From NCBI RefSeq assembly GCF_002150685.1, contig NZ_MSSW01000002.1:174342-238341 (forward strand): a DNA stretch of 64,000 nt, given 5' to 3'. Below are positions 23,616 through 32,200 of this stretch, piece after piece. A program made the position numbers and the translations under genes. The notes under the pieces were generated by a model. That model saw nothing but the letters and a program-made list of their open reading frames with translations. It ran no database searches and was not told the origin of the DNA. This DNA comes from Algoriphagus antarcticus. GTDB lineage: Bacteria > Bacteroidota > Bacteroidia > Cytophagales > Cyclobacteriaceae. Position 1 is the stretch's first letter. The number at the start of each line of letters is the position of its first letter.

Positions 23616-23638
23616 TCATCTGTGGTCTCCGTGGTTAA
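23616..23638 (-). repeat. Post-terminator element, copy C
   Basis: On the minus strand TTAACCACGGAGACCACAGA, continued by TGA, lies 12 bases beyond the terminator at 23651-23686. It matches copy B at 21858-21881 apart from a one-base gap and about five substitutions. The rest of 23440-23650 shows nothing further. Confidence 0.45.
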
Positions 23639-23650
23639 AAATGACTTTTA

Positions 23651-23686
23651 ACAAAAATCCCAGCCTACTTTCATAAACTGGGATTT
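23651..23686 (-). terminator. Rho-independent terminator of the heme-binding lipoprotein gene
   Basis: AAATCCCAG (23655-23663) and CTGGGATTT (23678-23686) form a perfect nine-base stem. Reading the minus strand, it is followed by a run of five T. It lies 28 bases after the stop codon at 23714. Confidence 0.85.
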
Positions 23687-23713
23687 AAATCCATTTATTC
23701 ATTTCTAGAAAAA

Positions 23714-26700
23714 CTATTTCCTCAAAGTCTCCAGATAACTAACTAAGTCCACCAATTCGGTTTCTGAAAGCGGGAACTTAGGCATCAGAGATTCGTCAAG
23801 TTGAGTTACACTTTCTACATCTACCAGCTTGTAGATTTTTTGTTCGGCGGTTGCAACCAATTTCACCACTAGGTCATTCTCTGTTTTTGAATTGACAATG
23901 CATGTGAACTCAGTTCCATCTTTCAGCTTAACCAACTGTGTTTCGTAGCCAAACCCTATTCCTTCAGATGGATTAATGATCGCATTGAAAAGCCCTTCTT
24001 TGGAAAGCTTGTCTCCGATTTCAGATAGTCCAGGTCCAAAATCAATTCCTTTTTCACCTATTTTGTGGCAGGAAAGACAGTAATTATCAGATATAAGAAG
24101 ACCTTTCGCTACATCTCCCTGCTGTGTAAGAAGCTTAGGTAAATCGATGGTTGACTTTGGAGTATCTTCGCCAAATTTATCATTTGCCTCCGCACGAATA
24201 GTACCGTTCCAGGAGGAAAGGAGAATTTTCTGAGCAATCGGAAGCATCTCTGCTGGGATTTCATCGGCTTTCGCAAGTTCCCATAGATAGGGTTCGGAAT
24301 TATAGCCTTTCGCTGCTTCCATAGCAGCCGTTCTTGTTTCCATAGATTTGGATTCGTCTGTGTAAACTTCAGAAAGAAGTTTGGCCATATCTTCATTATC
24401 AATAGCACCAAATTTTTCGATTGAAGAAATCGCTTTTGCCTGATCTGAGTCAGCAAAAGTATTTTTGATAGCATTCATGCCGTACAGAGAAGCATAGCTA
24501 TTAGCGGCCATTTGGGAGTGCTGATTATTGTCGGATTGATAGACAAGCTTTTCCAGTCTGTCTTTTTGATCAGTTAAACCATACTTACTGACTATATCCA
24601 AAAAGTCTCGGTCATCGGCGATGCTTCCTGCAGTCTGTTTGGCAAGTGCCAGTATCTCACGATCTGGAGATGCTGGGTCAAAATTGATTTGCCTTAAAAT
24701 AATCAGTTGATCTTCTTCCGGAGCATTTGCCAATAGTGCTTTTAAAGTTTCGTTTTTGGAGGAAGGGGCTTGGAAATCAAGTGCCCGATAAAAAGCCTGA
24801 TTTTCTCGGCCTGGCTGAGAAAGTATGATTTTGCCTAAAAGTTCAGCTGTATTTGACGCCCGTGATCTCCAAACTATATCTTTTGCATCCTGACTTTCCA
24901 TCCAGCCAGAACCGCTGGCTTCCAGATATTTTGGTAAATAATCATCCCAAAACCCTTCCGCAGCAATTCCCAATGCTTCCAAATACCAGCGATCACCACT
25001 TTCATAGCTATCGACAAGCTTTAGCCAAACTTCTGGATTGGATTTGTATCTCAGAGCGAGCGCCACTTCTCTTCGAACCTGAGCAGATTCATCGCCAGCC
25101 ATTTCCAGCAAGAAAGACACATCACTCATTTTGTTATTTCTATAGGCACGTATGGCAGCCATTCGGATATTCTCATCTGTGTCAGTTGCTGCAGTTTTGA
25201 TGTAGTCGTTACCATTTGGCAGCTTAGTGAGTACCCAGAATGCTCTGGCTCTCATTCTACTTTCGCCTTCGGTATACAATTTCTCCAAAGCATCTTTCGC
25301 CTCCTCTCCTTTTTCTACCAATGCCATGAAAGCTTTGAAGTGAGTCGCACGATTTGGACTTTGAAGTAAATTAATCAAAGAAGGGACGCTGGAATAATCA
25401 GGTTTGGTGACAGTATAGTCTACATCCTTAGGCGCTAGTCTATATACTCTGCCCTTGTCCAGGTCTCCCATCGCATGACCGCCAACTCCCGGATCGTACC
25501 AATCTGAAATAAACAATGATCCATCAGGAGCTACTGTCACATCGGAAGGTCTGAACCAATTGTCTCTCGAATTCCCATCGAGTAGATTGATGATTTTAGC
25601 ATCAAATCCAGCACCTGATGGAACAACTGGATAAGCTCTCACGATATTAGGACCTGCATCTGAGTGAATGATTTGATTTTGATACTCTTCAGGAAGTAAT
25701 TTTCCCTCGTATACTAATATGCCTGTAGGTGAACCTGCATAAGTTTGAAGGAGGTTTGGAACTACGCCAGGATCATTCAGGTGCCAGTGTTGCTGATAAA
25801 CTGAGTCCTCCATGTTTACTCTTCTCGCTCTCCAGTCTGCACCTGTAAATTCATCTTTGAAGCCATAGTTGCCGTAATCCATCACGTAATTGATCCGAGT
25901 GCTTCGGTTTCCATCATCATCGTTGTCAGATTGCCACATTCTACCGTAGCTATCTGTAGCTACTTCATAGTTATTTCTAAAATTCCAACCCAAAACTTCC
26001 ACATCTGATCCGTCAGGATTCATGCGGAATACCATACCTTCTTTATAAGGTTGAGTCTTGTTGTTTACTTCTCTGCTCAATGGATCCAAAATCGGAGAAC
26101 CGTCGGCATAATGTAATCCTTCACCTGCATTTCCATAGTTGAAGTACAATTTGCCATCTGGGGCGAAAGTAAAAGAGTGCATGCCATGATCATGCTGCTC
26201 TCCGCCTACACCTTCAAATAAGATCTCTTTTTTCTCTGGAACATCATCTCCATCCGCATCGGTAAATACATATACATATGGGCTGACTGATACATAAACC
26301 TTATCTCCGAAAACGGCTATCCCCAAGGCTGCATTGATATCATTTCCTTGATAAAATACCTTTGATTCATCAGCCACGCCATCTCCGTCTGTGTCTTCCA
26401 TGATCAGGATTCTGTCACCTTCAGCTCTGGTAGGATTTCGGGGGTTCAAAGCGGTGCGATAATTATACGCCTCAGCAATCCACACTCGTCCACGATCGTC
26501 AATATCCATATTTGTGGGATTTGACATCATCGGCTCTGAGGCGAAAAGGGTGAGTTCAAGACGATCATCTGCTACGATGATTCCGTCTAGCGCATGTTCA
26601 GGGGTTCTTTTTTGCTCGTCGGTGAGTTTGGAATATTCTTCATCTGAGAGTTGAGCAGGTTTTTTTTCGCAGGAAAAAAGTAAAAATCCCAGCAGACTGA

Positions 26701-26722
26701 GAATTGTAAATTTCTTAAACAT
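23714..26722 (-). CDS. Large lipoprotein: sugar-dehydrogenase-like propeller, HEAT repeats and a C-terminal heme c domain
   Basis: The 1002-residue protein has a lipoprotein signal with Cys at residue 18 (LLFSC). Residues of about 45-430 form a beta-propeller of the 'putative membrane-bound dehydrogenase' type (TIGR02604: MSNPTNMDIDDRGRVWIAEAYNYR..., NNYEVATDSYGRMWQSDNDDDGN, FISDWYDPGVGGHAMGDLDKGRVYRL). HEAT-type repeats follow to about 860. The C-terminal domain (TIGR02603-like) has one heme c motif, CLSCH, near residue 880, and FGPGLSEIGDKL. This three-part architecture is common in Planctomycetes and Bacteroidota and is thought to oxidise sugars or other alcohols at the surface. The substrate is unknown. 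It is monocistronic with its own terminator. Confidence 0.85.
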   Translation of the reverse strand: MFKKFTILSLLGFLLFSCEKKPAQLSDEEYSKLTDEQKRTPEHALDGIIVADDRLELTLFASEPMMSNPTNMDIDDRGRVWIAEAYNYRTALNPRNPTRAEGDRILIMEDTDGDGVADESKVFYQGNDINAALGIAVFGDKVYVSVSPYVYVFTDADGDDVPEKKEILFEGVGGEQHDHGMHSFTFAPDGKLYFNYGNAGEGLHYADGSPILDPLSREVNNKTQPYKEGMVFRMNPDGSDVEVLGWNFRNNYEVATDSYGRMWQSDNDDDGNRSTRINYVMDYGNYGFKDEFTGADWRARRVNMEDSVYQQHWHLNDPGVVPNLLQTYAGSPTGILVYEGKLLPEEYQNQIIHSDAGPNIVRAYPVVPSGAGFDAKIINLLDGNSRDNWFRPSDVTVAPDGSLFISDWYDPGVGGHAMGDLDKGRVYRLAPKDVDYTVTKPDYSSVPSLINLLQSPNRATHFKAFMALVEKGEEAKDALEKLYTEGESRMRARAFWVLTKLPNGNDYIKTAATDTDENIRMAAIRAYRNNKMSDVSFLLEMAGDESAQVRREVALALRYKSNPEVWLKLVDSYESGDRWYLEALGIAAEGFWDDYLPKYLEASGSGWMESQDAKDIVWRSRASNTAELLGKIILSQPGRENQAFYRALDFQAPSSKNETLKALLANAPEEDQLIILRQINFDPASPDREILALAKQTAGSIADDRDFLDIVSKYGLTDQKDRLEKLVYQSDNNQHSQMAANSYASLYGMNAIKNTFADSDQAKAISSIEKFGAIDNEDMAKLLSEVYTDESKSMETRTAAMEAAKGYNSEPYLWELAKADEIPAEMLPIAQKILLSSWNGTIRAEANDKFGEDTPKSTIDLPKLLTQQGDVAKGLLISDNYCLSCHKIGEKGIDFGPGLSEIGDKLSKEGLFNAIINPSEGIGFGYETQLVKLKDGTEFTCIVNSKTENDLVVKLVATAEQKIYKLVDVESVTQLDESLMPKFPLSETELVDLVSYLETLRK

Positions 26723-27357
26723 AGTATGAGAGGTTAATAGGGTTAGAAAATCAAGACATCAAATTAAGTAAAAGTCTGGGAAAGTGATGAGAATGTTGGA
26801 TTTGAATACTTAGGGCAGCCAATATTTACCTAATTACAAATTAAGCTCATAAGATCTTCCACTATCCTGGGATGATTTTCCCTTCATAACCCTATTTTTA
26901 GAAAATGTATAAAGCTAAAGACATCAAGAGTTACTGGGATTTATAGGTTGATCTAGGATGAAATAGATATGGGTACAGATGATTTAGTAGATGGGACACA
27001 TCAGAGCGAATCTTGAAATGTAAAATATGCTGATACTTATCCTAAAAAGATGGGGGAGAATTTAGGTGAGCTAGAATAATAATTTGATTTGGATCAGCTA
27101 TTCACTTTTCTCAATTCAGGTTAGATAGGAATCAATTTCCCCGAATCAGGTAAAAATGTTATACTTTATTTATGGTCGTTATATTTTCAGTGATCAGAGA
27201 ATAGTGCGCACAGACTCTTTACAATGCGTTTAAGCGTCGGTTTTTCAGTGAGTCAAAGAATTGTGTTTCAATAATTTTCATTAGGCAATCCGTTTGCAAT
27301 AGTCCTGACGAACCCAAGTTTTGGGTTTTCCATTTGAAATAAAAAGCTGACTATACC
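26723..27357. other. 635-base intergenic region without a supportable gene
   Basis: No open frame of convincing character is present on either strand. The only structure seen is a small hairpin AACCCAA-GTT-TTGGGTT at 27311-27327, about 30 bases before the next start codon, with a short TTTT tail. It could be a leader attenuator or upstream terminator. The region is AT-rich with no clear promoter. Confidence 0.45.
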
Positions 27358-27894
27358 ATGAACTCAATAGATGACAATCAGGAAGAGAAAAACAGAGAAA
27401 ATTTTGTGGGATCAAAGGCGGTTGAAAAAATCCGGGAACTGATCGATAAGTCAGGCTCTTGCTTCTTCGTCACTTCTACAAGCCTAAACAATTCTCATAA
27501 ATCCCGTCCTATGTCTGTGCAGAAAACTGACGAAGCAGGAAACATCTGGTTTCTAAGTGCGAAGGACAGTATGAAGAATATGGAGCTTGCAGCAGATACA
27601 GATGTGACTCTTTATTTTCAAGGATCTTCCTATTCTGATTTCTTGGAGCTTAATGGACATGCAACCATCACTGATGACCGAGCAAAAATCGAAGAACTTT
27701 GGGATCCTACAGTGAAAGCATGGTTTACTGAGGGAAAGGATGATCCAAGGATTTCAGTAATTCAATTTATCCCTGACAGCGGATATTATTGGGACAATAA
27801 GCATGGTAATGCAGTAGCAGGAATTAAAGTGCTGATCAGTGCTATATCAGGAAAAACAATGGATGATTCCATTGAAGGAACTTTAAAAGTGTAG
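27358..27894 (+). CDS. General stress protein / pyridoxamine 5'-phosphate oxidase-like flavin-binding protein
   Basis: The 178-residue protein has the split-barrel fold of the PNPOx-like superfamily, close to the COG3871 'general stress protein 26' group. Family segments are SCFFVTSTSLNNSHKSRPMSVQKTDEAGNIWFLSAKDS, DVTLYFQGSSYSDFLELNGHATITDD, and VIQFIPDSGYYWDNKHG. Such proteins bind FMN or FAD and are associated with stress tolerance, though the reaction is often unknown. It has an extra charged N-terminal stretch of about 20 residues. It is monocistronic and followed by a terminator. Confidence 0.8.
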   Translation: MNSIDDNQEEKNRENFVGSKAVEKIRELIDKSGSCFFVTSTSLNNSHKSRPMSVQKTDEAGNIWFLSAKDSMKNMELAADTDVTLYFQGSSYSDFLELNGHATITDDRAKIEELWDPTVKAWFTEGKDDPRISVIQFIPDSGYYWDNKHGNAVAGIKVLISAISGKTMDDSIEGTLKV

Positions 27895-27916
27895 TTGGGG
27901 CACTCTAAAGTTCATT

Positions 27917-27950
27917 ATGTGATCCGGGAAACTGGATCACATTTTTTTTT
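27917..27950 (+). terminator. Rho-independent terminator of the stress-protein gene
   Basis: ATGTGATCC (27917-27925) pairs with GGATCACAT (27934-27942). The loop is eight bases and nine T follow to 27950. The 200 bases between it and the PorP/SprF gene end show nothing. Confidence 0.9.
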
Positions 27951-28150
27951 GGAATTTTTCAAACCGTGACGAGTTTAATTAGGTCACAGTTTTATATTTA
28001 CTGATTCCCCTCCAAAACTTGAGATATCATTTTGGTGTGCGATGACACCGGCCAATGTGATAGTAATTCATTCTGGAATAAGGATTCAACAGAGTACCGA
28101 CTAAGACTTAAAATCTGCGCCTGAGCTCATTTGCAAGAGAATATTCAAAA

Positions 28151-29197
28151 TTAGAATTTAGGGCAAGGAAGCAGCGTATCTCTCCTTTGAGGTTTTCCTT
28201 GATTGTTATTCGGTATAGTCCATGATAAACTTAATTCATGAGCTCCGCCTGACTGAATCCCTAATTGAGAAACCGTGTAATCAAAGCTATAACCGACATT
28301 AAGACCACTTAGTAAATTGAAACCAACCATCATGACAATTGCGTCACGATTGCTTTGCTGCTCCACTCTTTTGTAAGGAAGTCCTCTATACCAAAGCCCG
28401 AATACGATTGGCTCTACATAAAAATAGGCTCCTACATCCAGTTGCTCAAAAGGCCCCTGTTTTTTGAAATTAATAGTCGGAGTGAAATAGCGCTCTTTTC
28501 GCATATGAGTAAAATCCCCTCTCATCGAACCTTGACCAAGAGAAATTCTATAGCCTGCATGTGCAGAAAACTTAACTGGCAATGGGCTGTCACCATTTAT
28601 AAAAGACTGGTTCGGTTGATTCACGTGATGCGCTGATCCTCCGATCCAGAAATCCTCAGTGAAAAACAATCCTCCAAAAGAGAGCGAAAGCATATTGACT
28701 GGATCGCCCAAACCAGCAATATCCGCACCTGGGAATATAGGACCAAAAGGATCGTTTGGATTGATTTGATTGGCGAAAATCAAATTCTCATAGAAACCAA
28801 TCTCTCTACGAATATAACTTGCCTGAAACCCCGGACGGAAATAGACATTTTCTCCCAATTTCAACTCATAAGAATACAATGCTGAAATGGTGGTGGAGCG
28901 AAGTTTAGATGCTCCTTCCGTATCCTGCATAACCATTACCCCTATCCCAGAGTTGTAATCATCCAGGTAGGTATCGTAATAAGCAGAATATGTCGTGAAT
29001 TGTGCATCAATGCTAGGCCATTGATTTCTATAATTGAAACCAACTCTTCCAGTCAACTCTGATCCTGCAAAAGCTGGATTTAGGTAAAGGGGTGCCGCAT
29101 AATATTGGCTATATTGCGGATCCTGTGCGTAGGCATTAGTTCCCAGAAATAGTCCAACAACACAAAGAAAAACAACGTAAACCAGAGACCGTAGCAA
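28151..29197 (-). CDS. PorP/SprF-family type IX secretion outer-membrane protein
   Basis: The 348-residue protein has a signal peptide ending in YAQD and the family's typical opening DPQYSQYYAAPLYLNPAFAGS, followed by RVGFNYRNQWPSI. The rest is a beta-barrel. In Flavobacterium, SprF is needed for surface export of the adhesin SprB, and SprF-like proteins pair with T9SS substrates that carry a type B C-terminal domain. The gene here is divergent from such a substrate (29280-34838), with only 82 bases between them. It most likely serves that protein, and possibly also the paralogue at 36473-39184. Confidence 0.9.
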   Translation of the reverse strand: MLRSLVYVVFLCVVGLFLGTNAYAQDPQYSQYYAAPLYLNPAFAGSELTGRVGFNYRNQWPSIDAQFTTYSAYYDTYLDDYNSGIGVMVMQDTEGASKLRSTTISALYSYELKLGENVYFRPGFQASYIRREIGFYENLIFANQINPNDPFGPIFPGADIAGLGDPVNMLSLSFGGLFFTEDFWIGGSAHHVNQPNQSFINGDSPLPVKFSAHAGYRISLGQGSMRGDFTHMRKERYFTPTINFKKQGPFEQLDVGAYFYVEPIVFGLWYRGLPYKRVEQQSNRDAIVMMVGFNLLSGLNVGYSFDYTVSQLGIQSGGAHELSLSWTIPNNNQGKPQRRDTLLPCPKF

Positions 29198-29279
29198 GTA
29201 TTTGTTCGTTAATTTGAATATTCAGTAGGCTTCTTCAACGGTACAAAACGTATGTTGTTTTAGAAGCAGTTCGAAAATT

Positions 29280-32200
29280 ATGAAAAGCAGCCCTAATTCC
29301 ATAAGGTTATCCTACATTTTTACTATTGCCCTATTATTTACAACTTTTGTATTTAATGCTTTCGTCTATTCGCAGGGATTTAATGACAATGAGTGGATAT
29401 TTGGCAATTGTGCTTCCGGTGAAAGTAGCTATTTGTCTTTTGGGAAAGGAGGCACACCGAATGTTCAAACTTTACCGTCAAACGTTTTATTAGGTAAAAA
29501 CAACAGTGCGTTAGTGATAGATCCAATCACTGGACAGCCATTTTTTCAGACTAATGGGGAATTGGTATATGACTTTAGCCAAAATCCTATCCAAGGAGTC
29601 GGCTCAGGACTGAATGGAAATATCAATGGCGTCCAGCAAGTAGCTACAGGATTTTTGGAATACGATCCAAATGGCAATAAACTTTTTTACATCTTCTACC
29701 TTTCATTGGGCGGAGAGTTACAATATGCAGTGGTAGACATGAATGCTCCAGGACAAGCTTCTGGAAATGAAAGACCGCTGGGTGAAATCACTTCCAAGGA
29801 CAACCCAATCGGAAATGGATCTGGAGCCTTAATAGTGGTAAAAAGTCCAGCATCACCATCCTATTTGATCAGCTTTGATAATGGAAATTTAATTTCAAGG
29901 AGTCTTGATTCTGGAGAAGGAAATTTCAGTAATACAGACACCCAAGCGATTTCTTCCACGCCAAAGAAAATTATCTTCAATGAAGAAACCAATCAATTAA
30001 TTATTGTCCCTGATTCTGACCTTGAACCTATTTTGGTTTTAGACTTTGATACAAGTGGTGGCACATTTGGTGCTCCAGCGCCTATTGCTCAGTCTTCTGG
30101 GTCAGGGGAATATGGAGGAGCAGAATTCTCACCTGATGGGAATTACATCTTCTATTCCGCAGGAGACTCTTTGCTCCGTGTACCTATAGCTGATCTTTCT
30201 TCTACACCAGAAGTTATGCCTATAGTTGGCCCAGGTACCTCGCCTGTTGATATTTTTGCTATTTATGATATTAAAGTAGGTCCTGATGGAAGTCTCTATT
30301 ATTTATATGAAGAAGTAGACGGCGGTCCACAATTAATAGGCAAAGTGACCAATCCAAATGAAGCAGATTTGACTTTGATAGAGATAGAAGAAGATCCATT
30401 TGCAGGAACTGATTTTTGCGGAACGGTATTTCCATCTTTTGCCCCAAATGCGGATATAGCTCCTACTGTTGACTTCACTTGGGCTCCAGACATGCCCTGT
30501 GCCAATAACCCAGTACAACTTACTTCGCAATTAACCCCAGAAAACTATAGACCGGTAAGCTTTGAATGGGCATTTGATCCACCACTTCTTGATTCGGCAG
30601 GCAATGAACTCCCTGCTGATTACTCTCAAGAGCATTTCCTTATTCCTGCAGACGCTGCTCAAGAAACTAGCGTGAACGTGACCCTTACTGTAACTTTCGC
30701 AGATATCACAACGCAGGTAGTCAATAACACGATTCCGCTTACTGAAAATAATCTTACGGCTAACTTCTCACCGCAAGACACCACACTCTGTGAAACTTGT
30801 ATTGACATCGGACCACTGCTAACAGCTCAATCGGGTGAAGAAGATGGTGGAGGCGGCGGAGGTCAAGGAGGCGGCGGAGCTGGCGGTGGACAAGGCGGAG
30901 AGGACAACTATGAGTATTTCTGGTCAAATTATCGGGAAGAAGGCTGGGGAACGAGAAAAGATAATGAAGTATGTAAACCAGGGCTTTATTGGGCTTTAGT
31001 CCGTGAGCCGGGTTCCTCTTGCTATGCCTATGCAGAGATCCGTGTGAAAATGTGGGATGTAGAAGACCAGACTAATAACATCTGGTATTTTGGAGATGGC
31101 GCAGGGCTAGACTTCAATCCAGACCCAGATAACCCTGATGGCCCTACCCCAAGGCCAATATCCTCTCCACATCCACAAAATATTCCGGCTGGAACTACCA
31201 CTATTTCCAGTCAAGACGGACAAGTGCTTTTCTTCACAGATGGACAATCGGTATGGGATCTCAATGGAGATTTGATGCAAAATGGGGACAATATTGGAGG
31301 AGACAATTCCAGTAGCCAAGGAGTGATCGCTGTGCCAGTGCCGGGAGAAGAAACGCTCTTCTATCTTTTCACATCACAGGTATCTGCAAATGGAAACAAT
31401 GTATCAAAATATTCACTGGTCGATATCAAATCCGAAAATCCGACAGGAGTTGGGAATGTAGTTACCAAAGACAATTTCCTATTTAGCCCTTCTACCGAGC
31501 ATACCGCAGCCTTAGATGCAGGCGACACGACTTGGGTTATGTATCATGAATTAGGCAACAATACCTTCAGAGCTTATCCCGTTTCCGCAAATGGCATTGG
31601 CCAACCAGTCCTCAGCTCAGTTGGAAGCAATCATGGATTCAATTCAGGTGTGGGAGCTATGAAATTCAATTCAGATGGAGACAAATTAGCCGTCACTATC
31701 ACTGAAGGAGGATGTAATAAAGTTGAGATCTTTGATTTTGACAGCGATACCGGAGAAATGACTGAGTATGCTCGTATTGACTTGGGTTGTGATGGAGAAG
31801 TGTATGGGTTAGAATTTTCCGAAGATGGGGAGCGAGTACTTGTTTCTTATAGAAATGGAGGACCAGGAATAGAGGAATATATCATCAAAGCCACTGATAC
31901 CGATGATCCGGATGCGGCTGTTTGCCCTACTTGCTTTGATGGAGCAGGCACTAGAGCGGAAATTGAAGCATGTATCGTCAGTACCAAAAATCTATTAAGT
32001 GATACTGCTGGAAAAGATCTTGGCGCTCTGCAGATTGGTCCAAATGGTCAGATCTATGTTGCCGTGGTCGGAGACAATAGAATTGGGCAGATCAACGTCG
32101 GATCTGGCTGTAATTCGGAAAGCACTTTTACTCAGGATGGGGTGGACGCAATGCCGGGAACATCCAATTTGGGACTGCCTTCATTTGTTCAAAATTCAGG

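Noticed and set aside
27311..27327. Hairpin AACCCAA-GTT-TTGGGTT as a terminator
   Set aside because: The stem is short, the T-run has only four bases, and it stands about 30 bases before a start codon with no gene upstream on the same strand; kept only as a possible leader structure.
30838..30903. Repetitive GGC/GGA stretch as a possible tandem repeat or CRISPR-like array
   Set aside because: It is in frame with the surface-protein gene and encodes a Gly-rich linker; there are no regular repeat and spacer units.
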